In this document: piece by piece, positions 25,648-37,215 of the stretch
Numbering within the stretch: the stretch's first letter is position 1
How the letters are laid out: every line of letters begins with the position of its first letter
From: Ilex aquifolium
Taxonomy: Eukaryota > Streptophyta > Magnoliopsida > Aquifoliales > Aquifoliaceae
Reading direction: 5' to 3'
Assembly: GCA_951799425.1 (NCBI GenBank)
Contig: OX637410.1
Location: 7,440,001 to 7,504,000, forward strand
Length of the DNA stretch: 64,000 bases
Position numbers and translations under genes: made by a program
The notes under the pieces: generated by a model
Seen by the model: the letters and a program-made list of their open reading frames with translations, nothing else
Told to the model about the DNA's origin: nothing
Databases searched by the model: none

Positions 25648-26784
25648 TTCTTCCCCCCTTAAAAAGAATTTCGTCCCCGAAATTCACACCCACGTGCACA
25701 TTCAACCATATGCATATGTCACAACAATACAGTCTAAACTGTCCCACATGTATCCGTCTCTCTCCCGGACTAGGTTCTAAACTCAACCAAGTTCGTTCGT
25801 AAAGGCACCACATATCCCGTGTACCTCTGTCCCATTTCCGGGACTACTAGAATACGAGGTAAAGTAACCTTCTTTGTAATTTGACAATAGTACCGAAACA
25901 TCCCAAGGCGAGGCATTCGGTAGTGAAGTCCTTATTCAACCTAGAGTTCTCACAACTCTACCAGTGTCATTCTATGAGGAGCCATAGAGTAGACAACATA
26001 CCGGGGTGTAACTCAACACTGAAGTCTACATCCCTACATGGAGGCAAACATTCGTAAGCTCATAAACATCTGAGGTGGACCAAATCTCTGTCTCACCTCG
26101 TTCTCTAGGGTAAAGCTTGCTAGCTAACCCATGAACTGTCCGTACCAACGGAATTCATACTTTATTTGAGGTAAAACGTCATGCGTTTCTCCTAAAACTT
26201 AAAACATACACACTCCGAGGTGTAAACAGTGACCCGCTGACGATCACAATCACTGACGACTCAGTGTGCCGTCAATCCGTCCATCCCAAGGATGACATCA
26301 AATTCTAACATGTCCGTGGAGTAGAATCCCCAAGAATCCTAGCTCACATTCCCGACATACCCATTTAGTACTCACCCTTGCTCCTAGGGGAGAACTCACA
26401 AACAATGGCTCTTCCAAGATTACAATCTCTGAGCCCATTCCCTTACTCAAGTTAAATTGTCATAGGACAATAACTTAATATCCCAATGTAGGGACCAAGT
26501 TCAAAACAAGGAGAATTCCCTCACCGTCTCACTAGTAGACATTTAACCCATGAACTATCCCGTTCATCCTTTTTCGAACTCCCAAGGTTATGTTTTCTAA
26601 CCCTAGTGTTCCTCTTTTTCATATAGATTTTACCATGTATACAATTTACACATAACACATAATCATGTAGCACATAATCATGTAACAAATAAAACACATA
26701 ACATGAATGCACATGGAATGCAATGGTGTAAACCCATTTCCCTCAAGCCCTAGGTAATCGTATACCTATGCTATGATACCAAGC
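25648..26784 (-). mobile_element. K internal domain 4 (int4), most diverged, primer site mutated
   Basis: This domain is 1137 bp and is the 5'-most internal domain in element sense. It carries about ten private substitutions visible by eye. One is in the primer site, which reads TGGTATCATAGC instead of TGGTATCAGAGC. Transcripts starting in LTR5 would have a mismatched primer site; those from LTR4 or further in would not. Confidence 0.85.
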
Positions 26785-29556
26785 TGTGACACCCCAAAAT
26801 CCGGGGGTCCGTTGATTACCCATCAACCCGCGTAATACCTGTAGATACCTAGTATCTCGATATCACACTGTTATGCACCATTTACCGGGGTCCATAACTT
26901 AACGAAATTTGGGCAGAGTCTCCTTTGTATGGGGAGCTCTACCCATTACCCAACCTGTGCAATACACAATTACCAGACCCATCCGAGGTCAAATATAAAG
27001 CAAAGGCCGCACCGGGTCCATGTATAAGTAAACATTGGCCACACTGGGTCCAATTAACCATACTTAAATCAAAACATGAAAGGCTAATCTAACAATAGTC
27101 TTTATAAGTTCTATTACAATTATTTTACGCATTACATGCCCCAAAATATAGTTTCTAACATGTAATTACACAAAACATTAAGTAAAGCCACATGCGGCTT
27201 TCTTCAAGCATGAGGGTCCAAAATGGAGCCATCCGCCGGTGTATCTCTCCCACCTGAAATGTGTTCCCGTATAGGGTGAGCCAACGCCCAGTAGAGTATT
27301 TCCTACAGAGGCTACTCCTCAACCTATATGCATATGAAATGTTCACATGCAACATCCATAAATCCGTAACCATTCCATCAAATAATATACAATTAAATGA
27401 TGTAATGCTATAATGTCATGCCACGAATGAGGTGAGACCCACCCATGTGCACTCAACCCGAATCCACTTTGACTCCCTTTACATGTCAATGCCATGTATG
27501 TTAAACCGGGCTACCTAAGCCCCATGAAATGAGATGAGACTCATGTACTCAACCCGAGCCCTTCCCGGCTCCTTTCCCCCATGCAATGCCATGAGTATAA
27601 AAACCGGACTTCTCAAGCCCCCGCCATTGGTATTACTCACCCAATAACTAATTTAAGAAAATCTCCGGGTCTTTCTTTGGGGTGGGCGTTTATGGACTTC
27701 CACCAACGGAACCCAACCGACACGGGATCTATGGACTCTTTCCACCAACGGTGCCGCGTACACCAACACACTTTATGGGCTCTTATACCAACGGAAGTGC
27801 GTATCCGAAACACCGGGCCTTGCACCCGAGAGGTCGTCTTGCCCCTTCTTGCTAACCCCGACCCAATCTTTTTCTTCTTTTTCATGCAACCGTGCGACTC
27901 AGTTGAATAATCAATCCAACTTTCCCGAGCCCATCCACCAACCACCAAGCATGATGATTGATATATGCAACTACCCCCCCCCCCCCCACACTCATGCAAG
28001 TTTCCCATGAATGTGACATCACCTTATGCCCAATATGTCATGAACGCCAATGCGCAATTTATCTCCATATTAGACTCCCATAATACCACATAGCTTGTGG
28101 TACAAACACCCATGCACAAACATCCCTATGACACAATGTCCATGTATGCGATGTTCCCGTGCCATGCAATGTAATGAATCGTTACATCAATAATTCAATA
28201 TTCAATATGCATTGTATGCCACATGAACTACTCCAATTCATTTCATCAAATCCCATGACAATTTACATCATAAGCATGTAATGCTCACAATCTTTCACCA
28301 TGCCAATACATATTAAAATCATATATCAACAATCACAAATTTTCATGCAGCTCATATCATAAACATATAACTTAACTTTATCACAATTTCAAGTATGTTA
28401 TTTCAATTTTATTAAAATAACCATTTCCACCAACTTAGGCATTTTGTTGAACACATTCAAGGCAAACAATTATGGTAGCACATATCATGCCCAACTTTCA
28501 TATAATTCAAGAAATTTCAATAGACAATTTCTACATAACAATTTAGGATAAAATTATTTTACCTAAATTCCACGAAAAAGGCAAGTATAATTTTTCTAAC
28601 AACCTACCCATTTTCTTCATTATTCCATAACTATATACATATAAATATGTATACATATCTATATATATACCAAGCCATAATCATAGGCATTCTAGGTAAG
28701 AAATCAACCCAAGTAGGAGAACCCCTACCTCTTGTAGCGTGAGAATCCCGTAGGAAGCTCCCAAGACCCGAAAACCCAACTCGAAGCTTGATTTTCCCAA
28801 CTCCCGAAATTTCACATTCGGTGAAATTCGTTGTTTTTGGTACCCACGCGTAGCCTTCGTCGACGTGATCACTTCTCCTTTCTAGCTCAACGGAATCCGA
28901 GCAACAAAATATAACTCGAATCTTGATTTTCGTATACCCTCATCCGTTCACCTTCGGTAAAACTTGTGGTTTTTGGTACCCACGCGTAGCCCTCGTCGCG
29001 TAGATGAACTTTGTCTTTTGAATCGACGAATTCCGACCGACGGAACTCCCGGAATCGAAGCGGGAAGCTTGGAGATGAATTTTTTTCCTTCTCTTTTCTC
29101 CCCAACGTCCAGACCAGTAAACACACTGGTTTTTGTGTCTAAAACACAGATATTTGTGGATATTTATAACCCTGATGCGCGGTGCACGTCGCGCCACATG
29201 CCCCCCTTGTCCGGGTCCGTTTTTCGTGTCGAAATGATTCATTAAGTCCCGGATTAAGTCCAAATGAATTTTATTGGAACTTTAATCCAATTATAAGGAA
29301 ATTTTATAAAATCCATTATTGGGGACCTTTAAAATTACATTCGCCACGCAGTCGCCTCGAACGACGTGCAAAAATCCGACTATCTCGGAATTCGACGAAA
29401 TTTCTAGTGATTACTAGATTTCGCGTTGCGAATCCAATGGCGCACTCCGTTTCCTCATCCGAGGTCTAGAACATGATTATTTCAAATACGCATAAGGATG
29501 GAGAATTACCATTTTGCCCTTTTTCAGAAAAAGTTCAAATTTTCCCGGGTTTTACA
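26785..29556 (-). repeat. K LTR5 (5'-most LTR in element sense), most diverged
   Basis: The LTR is 2772 bp with many private substitutions along its length, for example near 27424, 27468, 27729, 28573, 28814 and 29170. A run of A is shortened to CACGAAAAAGG (28572-28582). Confidence 0.92.
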
Positions 29557-30610
29557 GATTTTGGTAAAAGAAAGTGTAAAATTCTTGTCGTTGGAAATTG
29601 TTTGGTGAAGTGTGTGTTGGTGAACTTAGAATGAGAAAACAAGCGTTGGCAATTCCAAGAGGTCACTCCAATGGGTCTACTATATCAACTCAAATCACTC
29701 CTCCGATTGAGCAAGAATGAACGGTTGATTCACGGAAAGCCGAGGATGATGTTGGTGAGTGCCTAAGCATAAACCGTGACTAGGCCTACGGATTATCAAA
29801 GACTCACCGAATCATCCACCTTCAATCCGGTCAAACTGAACCATGGGACTCTAAAGGGAGGGTGTAGAAATAGTTGAAATGGTATACCCAAATGGGGATT
29901 CCCGTTGGTCTTGCCAACAAAAAGGGTTTAGCTACTCATACTTGAAATGGAAATGACAATGTAAAGATAATGCATTGTAAGAATATGGAGTTTTCAAGTA
30001 ACTAAGTGCAAGAAATCATAGACTAGAAGTGAAAGAAATGAAAATCTATTTTATATCTATGAACATGAATAACTTGGAAGCATTAATGGTAGAACTTAAA
30101 TGAGAGCATTAAACTAGCAATGATATAAGGGAAAATGACATTAATGACATTCAATGAAGATCTAAAGGTTCCTCCCCTTGATTACAAGACAATGCAGTAA
30201 AAGAAATACAAAAATCACCACTTTCTCTCTCTAAAACTACTATTCATCATCTTCTCCGCCTAGAGCTTCTCTCTCTATCTTCCTCTCTCTGCTATGGAAT
30301 AATGCTCATCATTGGAGAGCTCTTTCCCTCCAAAACCGTGCCTGGTCTGCTCCTGTAGCTCCCTGAAAGTGACCCCCATCAGTAGGGTGTAGCCTGGATG
30401 ACCTGGACAGGGGGAGTGCAGAGTTGGTCTGCACACCCAGCTCCTCCTCTTCTCTCTCTCTTCATTTAAAGTTGTAGCTCTAGAGTGCAGAGGAAGGTGT
30501 GGGCCTGATGAACAGTGTTGTGGGCGTATCAGAGGAGTGTGGGAGCATCTATGGTGGGACCCTCGAAGTAGCTGAGCAGATCTGCAGATTCTGGGCTTGT
30601 CAGGCAATTC

Positions 30611-30710
30611 GTACCGGTACTGAGCACCGGTACCATACAGTACCGGTACTGAGTACCGGTACTTCGACTCCAGAAGGTTTGGCGTACCGGTATTGAGTAC
30701 CAGTACTGTT
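30611..30710 (-). repeat. Palindrome cluster in the 5' LTR of A
   Basis: This is the counterpart of 2634-2730, with one palindrome changed (ACCAGTAC). Confidence 0.85.
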
Positions 30711-31003
30711 CTGCCTCCTTGTCTGAATCTTCTGATTCCTTTGCTCCTGAGCTGTCCCCAAGTCCTCTTTTCATCTCCTTTCATCCCAAGTGGTATAGGA
30801 AGGCCTTAACAACCCATATTTAGCTCCTTTCAACTGCAACCAAGAAATATTGACGTTAAGACTTCAATAATCATAACTCATATCATTTAATCTTCAAAAA
30901 CAAGTGAACTGAGTTGATTAGCACCTTAAAATATACAAAGTTTTGTGCTAATCACATTTGCATTAATGGGGATGGGAGAGAAGGGGGCTGCCATGGTGGG
31001 TTG

Positions 31004-31015
31004 CAGGCTAGCCTG
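31004..31015 (+). other. Perfect 12-bp palindrome CAGGCTAGCCTG in LTR B
   Basis: It sits where LTRs C (36177-36205), E (40200-40220) and G (45254-45276) have stem-loops based on AGGCTAGG and CCTAGCCT. LTR A has an unrelated hairpin there. Confidence 0.5.
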
Positions 31016-31506
31016 TCCAAGGCCATCAACTCACCTCCCATTGATGAGAGGCCTGCACACACACCTAGGGGGACCCTCCATGGACGAAAATGCAGAGTTC
31101 TTCTCCATATATTCATCATTCACACAAGATTCAAGGGTGGCTACCTAAGCTTAGGAGTAGTCCAAGGAAGAAGATGACAAATAGTAGATAGAAAACTTAG
31201 ATTTTTGCATTTTCTTCCATCCTTTCACTTGTAATTTATTGTAAGACTATTGTAACCTTCATTTAATGTCCTTAATGTCATTTATTACAAGTACTTTGCA
31301 AGTTTAGTTACATGTTCTAGATTTTACCATTGTTGTATTTAAGTTTTCTTCATTTCAAGTTTTAAATTGGGTATTGAATATTTTTCTTCTTAGTTTAAGT
31401 TTTCTTGCTTTAAGTTAAGTTCAATGTTTCCTTTCTTCATTATGTCCCTTTACATTATGCATGTCTTTCTTGCTTTCATAAGTAGCTAGATTTTAAGTTG
31501 GTTAAA

Positions 31507-31527
31507 CCAAGGGAGAACTCCTCTTGG
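31507..31527 (+). other. Conserved dyad / possible RNA stem-loop in LTR B
   Basis: Outer arms CCAAG and CTTGG enclose inner arms GGA and TCC around GAAC, with one bulged T. It is identical in LTR C (36658-36678). LTR H (48932-48952, minus) has AAAT in the loop, changing the G-C pair at the loop base to A-T. Confidence 0.5.
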
Positions 31528-33639
31528 GTGTGCCACTTCAACTCATTTTCATTCCTCTTCTCAGCGTACGATGGCTCGGTTTGACTGGGTTGGGGTGAGG
31601 ACATGGTTGTGAGTTCTTGATACACCGTAGGCATCGTCACGGGGTATGCTTGAATCATCACCTCCATTTTAGTCCCGAGCTTCTCACGAATCAATTGTAC
31701 ATCTAGGCTCCATTGGAGGAAGGCTTGAGTTGATTTGGTATTCCTATTGGAATGACCTCTTTGGATTAGCCAACACTTGTTTTCCATTGCATTTTCATTC
31801 ACAAACTTCAATCACCAAAACACAAACAAAAGATTTTACAATTTTCTCTATTGTTCACCAAAATCACCTTCACACACTTGAACTTTCCTTCCCTGAGGAC
31901 AAGACCTTGGAATACTTTTCCAAGTAAAACACGACATTCAAAAGACTCCTTGCGCTTGGGGAGCACTTTTGTTCATTTCGCACATTCCATTTCATACATT
32001 TCATTCCATCCACCATTCTGTTGCCCTTTCTTTTGACATCATTCCGAGGGAGAGTGACAATCCCTTCACACATACACCATATATACATTTTGGGGTGATG
32101 TCCGGAGGTTAGGGAAAACAACAACGGTTTTGATCAAGCAATGAGCACATCATAGAAGTTCATTCTATGCTTGAGTATCACATATGTATTTGTTTTAAAC
32201 TCAAAAATATGTGCACCTTGAATGTGTAATTTTGGAAATTTACGGATTGGATTCATATTTTAGGCTTGACATGAATAGTGGAGATGAATAAGAACCCATG
32301 AGAGCTTTAGTGCCAATCCTTGTTGGAGGAAACTTACATTTCCTCAAGGAACAATTTTTCAAAATTTCAATCTGTTCAATGATCTCGTTATGCTTGTCTT
32401 GGCTTGGTGCATTTGGGTAGTTGATTTACTTTGTCTTAATATGTACAATGCACCCCCATACCTATCTAGAGATGATCTTAGGCCATCTTTGTTTTACTTT
32501 GAGCCTTTGCCTTTTTTCTTGTGAAAATTTTATCCCTAGTGCCGTGATTGAGCCTTAATTGTAAACTCGTTTCCACGCCACACATTTGACCATGCTAGTG
32601 CAAAATGATAAAATTTGCCTCCCCTTGGTTGTTCCTTGTGCTGAGTATGAGTGATCATAAAAGAGAAGGAGGTATGGTGTGGAAGCCCAACCAAGAGGGA
32701 TGAATGAAAGTTGAAACTCAAAGAGTCGAATTAAAAAAGAATGAAAATCCAAGGAAAGGAGAAAAGGGGTGAAAAGAAGAAAATAATGAAAAAATAAAAG
32801 GAAAATGTTAAAGAAAAGAATGAGAAAGAAATAAAGAGTGTGGTGATGGTGTTAAACTGAAAAGCCCATGAAAAAGGGATATTTTTTTGAAACACTAGCC
32901 ACTCACTTGGAACAACTCTCCTTTGTTATCCTCTGTCCTTCATTCACTTACCTAGATATCACCCCAATGCCTCATTACAACCTATGAAAGTCCTAAATGA
33001 TTTAGAGAAGCATGGGGGATGCATACTTTTAAAGAAAAAAGAGGAGTTGGTTTTGCTACCTAATGCCCTAGCATTCATTTCAAGAGATTATGCAAGGTCG
33101 TTTCATTTTTATGCATGAACTTCATTTTTGGATTACATGTGAGCATACTTTATTTTATGCACAAGATTCTATCTCACATGTACACATGGAGTGCATGCTA
33201 GGATAATTATAGTGTGATTTATTGTTGAGAGAGACCTTTGGTGAGTTTTGCATTGAAGCTGAATTTGGCTAGCCATTCGAATGTGAATTATGTTAAGGCT
33301 ATAGTGATGTTCATGTGTGCTTTATTTGGGCATTTGAACGACATGTTTCGTAGCCCTATGCTTAAAGGATGGGGGAATATTGCTCAAGTTTTTGATATTT
33401 GAAAATGTTAGGAATGTCCTTGTTATTTGCATATGTATCTTATATTGTGGGTGTTCATTTTAGTAGATTAATGTAGAAATCCATATTTTGCATTTTTAAA
33501 GCATCAAAATTTTAAATCATATTGCAATTTCGGTAATGACTTGGGGCATGATGGTTCAAATTGTGGTTTACAAGTGTAGTACATGTTTTGGTGGACTGGA
33601 AGTGTTTTGGATATCAGAGTTTTATTTTGCAATTAAGGG

Positions 33640-33772
33640 AAAACCTACCGGTAGGCCATACCAGTAGGTTTTGGCCACTAGTCTTGCACCTACTGCAAAA
33701 CTACTGGTATTTTTTGCTCACTGGAGTAAAACCTACCGGTAGGTTTCCATCGACCTACCGGTAGGTTTTTTC
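33640..33772 (+). promoter_or_regulatory. Internal copy of the LTR palindrome cassette, element C (CCTACCGGTAGG type)
   Basis: It has three perfect CCTACCGGTAGG units and several degenerate ones. The spacers (GCTCACTGGAGTAAAA and others) are the same as in C's own LTR at 35872-36003; the two copies align over roughly 130 bp. It lies about 390 bp before the third ORF start. Confidence 0.72.
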
Positions 33773-33837
33773 TCATAATGCCAAAATTAGGGTTTTTAAT
33801 CGAATTTTTTCGGGGTGACTATTCATTGTCTCCCTCA

Positions 33838-33847
33838 TTTATATACC
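33838..33847 (+). promoter_or_regulatory. Candidate TATA box upstream of element C third ORF
   Basis: TTTATATACC lies about 70 bp after the palindrome cassette and about 320 bp before the ORF start. A CT-rich leader follows, typical of plant transcription start regions. Confidence 0.5.
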
Positions 33848-34158
33848 CTAAGGCATTTCTTTCTCACTCAAAGCATCTCTAACCTACAAAATCCCTCTCC
33901 TATTCCATTAATCTCTCAGTTCTCACTGCTAGGTGTGTTGATTTAGTGATTTTGAGTGAAGATTTGAAGAATCCCTCTTTTGAAACCCTAGTTTTGCCAA
34001 AAATTCCCTAAGCCCTATTCTCCTTTAATCTCTTCAAAACCTCCAAGATCCTTGCAATGGCTCGTCAAGGGAAGATCCTTCGTGATGTTGTGGACCCGAT
34101 TGAGGGGTTCATTTTGGCTCCCTTGTTGTTATTCATGTTTGGGGCACTATTGCTACGT

Positions 34159-35332
34159 ATGGCCCGCACAAAGCGCACCGGGCCTGGCTCTCCATAGCCC
34201 GAGGATGTGAGTGCTCGCAAGAGGAGCGGGGAGGTGTCTAGTGGAGATCGGAATGAGCAAAGGAAGAAGGCGAGGAACGATGCTGGGTACCAAAGCATCC
34301 TGGAGAAGAACGTTACCTGCGAGAGGCACTTTGATCTGATTTCCCTGGGTCCAAACAATGAGGTGGTGAAGATCATTATGGCTCATGGGATTGGGTTTTG
34401 GTTTGAGCTAGTGGATGGGTTCAATTTGTCTTTATGCCGGGAGTTTTACCAAAAACTCAAAGTGTTGGATGAGTTTGAGGTCTTGAAAATGAACGTGAGG
34501 GGCAAGACGTTTGATGTGACCCCTACGGTGATTACCACCCTCCTACATTACGAGAGGCCACCTCCCTCCACCCCAGTGTACCCACATAACATTACTACCA
34601 CCAAGACCATCCCTGAATACGTGGCTTTGATGTACGAGGACCCGACTCAGTTTAGGGGAACAGTCCAAGTCGGGGGCCTCAAACATTCATACGGGATGAT
34701 GAACAAGCTTCTACATTATAACTTGCTTCTGAGGGGCGCCAAGAAGATGCCTAACATTGCAAAGCTTGTCCTCTTGGATGCGGTGATGGTGGGAAAGGCA
34801 ATGGATTTTGTACTTTTTATATGTGAGGTAATGAAGGACTTCGCCGAGACTCAAAAGCCGAAGACGAACCTCCCTTTTGGAAACTTGGTCACTCGAACAT
34901 GCAAGCACTTCAAGGTGAAGGCTTATGCCTTTGACAAGCTCACTCCCCCCGAGACTGGGGCTATAGGGAAGGCTAGTAGCAATAAGAGGACAGCGATGAG
35001 CCAAGGTGAGGGATGTAAGGCCAGAGTCGTCTGGTGCAGGACCTTCCTTTGCGGAGCCTGTTTTCCCTGGGCCATCTACTTCTGCCCCTGAGGGCACAGT
35101 GCTTCAGTGCCTTGATGCTTTGGAGGGGACAGTGCATGGGATCTCTGCTATGATGACCAGACTATTTCAACACAATTTCCCCGGCGATCCGATTCCCAAG
35201 GGACCTCCACCTCCTGCCTCTGCCCCCTCAGCTTCCACAATAGTTGAGGTGAGAGAGACTGATGAGGATTCTAACAAGGAGGATGAGGAGGGTGATGATG
35301 GTGATGGTGATGATGACGATGGTGATGAGTAG
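34159..35332 (+). pseudogene. Third ORF of element C (same family as 3259-4443), broken
   Basis: It starts MARTKR at 34159, meets a TAG at 34195-34197, reopens at 34207 and is open to about 35000. A frameshift near 35000-35020 then moves the C-terminal part into the frame open to 35332. Conserved blocks match element A: NVTCERHFD, GFWFELVDGFNL, REFYQKL, NVRGKTF, PPVYPHN-like TPVYPHN, PPETGAIG. A central HG(I)SAMMTRLFQHNFPGDPIP segment and an Asp/Glu-rich tail follow. Strong protein similarity to A despite DNA divergence suggests past selection on the protein. Confidence 0.82.
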
Positions 35333-35641
35333 GGCGTTATTGTTTTTGTCCTTTTTGAGTGGGGTTGTATATAGCTAGGAGTGGAGACATTGGCCTAGTA
35401 GAATAATCTTTAGGAAGCTTAGGCCATTTTGTATCTTTTTGAAATCTATCTCCATGTAACTCAACTTTTGAAAGACATTAATGAAATACCATAGTTTTTG
35501 TTCCATCTTTGCCAAGTTCATTTCGTTAATTGCATTGTGATTTTTTGTATTTTGAATGTTTGATGAATTAATTGTGTAAGTGGATTAATGTAATTTCATA
35601 CTCGTGGGGTTGAAAAATTAACTTTGCTAGGGAATAGCAAA

Positions 35642-35658
35642 GCTCAAGTTGGGAGGTG
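35642..35658 (+). promoter_or_regulatory. Polypurine tract of element C
   Basis: GCTCAAGTTGGGAGGTG directly abuts the TGATTAGCAC start of the 3' LTR. Confidence 0.75.
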
Positions 35659-35871
35659 TGATTAGCACAAAATATTGCATATTCCATGCACATTTGCATC
35701 CCTTTTATGCTAGCTTTTGCGGTTAAAATTAGTGGAATTGCATTGTTTGAGCTATTGATGGAGTTTCGGTATGTTTACAAGTAAATGGGTTTAAATGGTG
35801 CATATTATGCCCTATCATGGTATTTAAGATCAATGGAGGTGAGGTGGAGGCTTGATGATAGCAAAATAAGG

Positions 35872-36003
35872 AAAAACCTACCGGTAGGCCATACTGGTAT
35901 GTTTTGGCTACTGGACCTGCACCTACCGCAAACCTACCGATTGTTTTTGCTCACTGGAGTAAAACCTACCGGTAGGTTTCCATTGACCTACTGGTAGGTT
36001 TTA
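35872..36003 (+). repeat. Palindrome cluster of LTR C (CCTACCGGTAGG type)
   Basis: It has two perfect and several degenerate CCTACCGGTAGG units, in the same order and with the same spacers as the internal copy at 33640-33772. Confidence 0.82.
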
Positions 36004-36176
36004 CTGAAACATGCCAGATTCTACAACTCAAGCTCTGCAACTTTGGGGGTCACACCATTGGTTCTTTCATTTATCCCTGACACTCCTTACACACAGACAT
36101 CCTCTCCTCAACCCTAGCTTGGACTTTGGAAGGCTTGGACATTTAATGAAGAGAGAGAGAAGAGAGGAAGCTGGGT

Positions 36177-36205
36177 GGGCAGGCTAGGCCTATGCTAGCC
36201 TGCCC
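36177..36205 (+). other. Perfect 11-bp stem-loop in LTR C
   Basis: GGGCAGGCTAG and its exact complement flank a 7-nt loop, right after a GA-rich run ending GCTGGGT. Confidence 0.6.
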
Positions 36206-37215
36206 TCTCTGTCCAATTAGCCCCCTATTGATTGGAGGTCCATCACACAGACCCTAGGGGCTCCATGGACGTTTTTGGCAAGCTCTACAGACCATTACAC
36301 AATACACATTGCAATATAGAGAGAGAAGCTCTAAGTAGATGACATAGTTAGAGAGAGAAAAATTATTTTTCTTGCATTCCTTCCATCCATTTCATTTGTA
36401 ATCCTCTGTAAGACTTGTGTAAGCTTCATTTAATGCCTTTAATGTCATTTATTACAAGCACATTGCAAGTTTAGTTCTCTATTTTGGTTTTCACCATTGT
36501 TGCAGGTAGTTTTCTTCATTTCAAGTTTTAAAATGGGTATTGAATGTTTTCATTGCTAGTTTAAGTTTTCTTGCTTTAAACTAAATTCCAATCTTCATTT
36601 CTTTACAATGTCTCTTCATTACATGTTTGTTCTCGCTTTAAATATGAATAGCTAAATCCAAGGGAGAACTCCTCTTGGGTGTGCCATTCCAACTCATTTT
36701 CATTCCTCCTCGTAGTGTATGTTGATTCGGTTTGACTGGGTTGAGTGTGGACATGGTTGTGAGTCTTTGATATCCCGTAAACTTGTCATGGGGTGTGCTT
36801 GGATCCTCACCTCCATTCTAGTCCCTCTCTTCCCACGAATCAATCGAACATCTAGACACCATTGGGGGAAGGTCTCGAGTTGAGTTGGCATTCCTATTGG
36901 AATGACCCCTTCAGATTAGCCAAAACTTGTTCCCTTTTCAATTTCATCAAAACACAATCACAAACCAAACTCAAACATCAAAATATTTTTACACTTTTCT
37001 TTTTGATCACCAAAATCAACTTCAACACGATTCACCTCCTTCCCCGATGAGACGACCTTGGAATACGATTTTCAAGTAAAACACGACATTCGAAAGTCTC
37101 CTTGCGCTTGGCGAGCACTTTTGTTCACATGCACACACACACCCATCCATATAATCCATACACAATTTAGGGATGATGTGTGGAGATTAGGGAACGCAAT
37201 GGAATAAATCAAGCA

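Larger units (their letters stand above)
11141..29556 (-). mobile_element. Array K: tandem non-autonomous LTR retrotransposon, five LTRs and four internal domains
   Basis: The 18,416-bp insertion starts TGTGACACCCC and ends GGGTTTTACA (plus strand). One 5-bp target duplication flanks the whole array: GATAT at 11136-11140 and GATTT at 29557-29561. The empty site in the other LTR of A reads GATTT, so the left copy has one change. Order on the plus strand is LTR1, int1, LTR2, int2, LTR3, int3, LTR4, int4, LTR5, with periods of 3903, 3914, 3915 and 3912 bp. Internal domains are exactly 1137 bp and have no long ORF. Each begins (minus sense) with an initiator-tRNA-Met primer site and ends with a purine tract, so every unit looks like a complete short element sharing LTRs with its neighbours. 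Unequal exchange between LTRs is the simplest origin. Confidence 0.93.
1310..30954 (-). mobile_element. Element A: Athila-like Ty3/gypsy retrotransposon, nearly complete, hosting array K
   Basis: This is a full LTR-to-LTR element on the minus strand. Its 5-bp target duplication CATTT is perfect at 1305-1309 and 30955-30959. In element order it has: a 5' LTR (30954 down to 10865, split by K), a tRNA-Asp primer site, gag, protease, partial reverse transcriptase, the integrase tail, a long untranslated region, an uninterrupted third ORF, a purine tract and a 3' LTR (2978-1310). Without K it is about 11.2 kb. By eye the two LTRs differ at roughly 17 sites in ~1.67 kb (near 1%), so it is not very old. 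A microhomology-like deletion removed the end of RT, RNase H and most of integrase, and three nonsense codons break gag-pol. It could not move without help. Confidence 0.92.
10865..30954 (-). repeat. 5' LTR of element A, split by array K
   Basis: The LTR runs 10865-11140, is interrupted by K (11141-29556) and resumes after the repeated target site at 29562-30954. The joined parts match the 3' LTR at 1310-2978 over their full length. Confidence 0.92.
632..32140 (+). mobile_element. Solo LTR B (Athila-like family, TGATGAGCAC type), split by element A
   Basis: The LTR starts TGATGAGCAC at 632 and ends GATCAAGCA at 32140. Perfect 5-bp duplications ATGAG flank it at 627-631 and 32141-32145. No internal domain, primer site or purine tract adjoins it, so it is a solo LTR left by LTR-LTR recombination. 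Removing element A (1310-30954) and one TSD copy leaves about 1.86 kb, which matches solo LTRs G (1849 bp) and H (1900 bp) of the same family. It lies in element C's post-pol region. Confidence 0.88.
32146..34158 (+). other. Element C: post-pol untranslated region, right part
   Basis: This continues 168-626 beyond solo LTR B. It contains the purine-rich run (32750-32880), the internal palindrome cassette (33640-33772) and a TATA box (33838-33847), and leads to the third ORF. The short ORFs here are unsupported. Confidence 0.75.
35659..37215 (+). repeat. 3' LTR of element C
   Basis: This ~1.56-kb LTR runs from TGATTAGCAC to AATCAAGCA, preceded by the purine tract. It has a palindrome cluster (35872-36003), a hairpin (36177-36205) and the dyad (36658-36678). 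The 5' LTR is outside the window, so the target duplication cannot be checked. Confidence 0.85.

Noticed and set aside
11927-28008. Small ORFs repeated in every K LTR (for example 109, 123, 85 and 88 residues)
   Set aside because: They recur only because the LTR recurs. They overlap on both strands, contain homopolymer-coded runs (C14-16, A-runs), show no domain, and shift with the C-run length.
11141-29556. K array as a conventional satellite DNA
   Set aside because: Units have primer sites, purine tracts, TG...CA LTR ends and a single flanking target duplication, which a plain satellite would not have.
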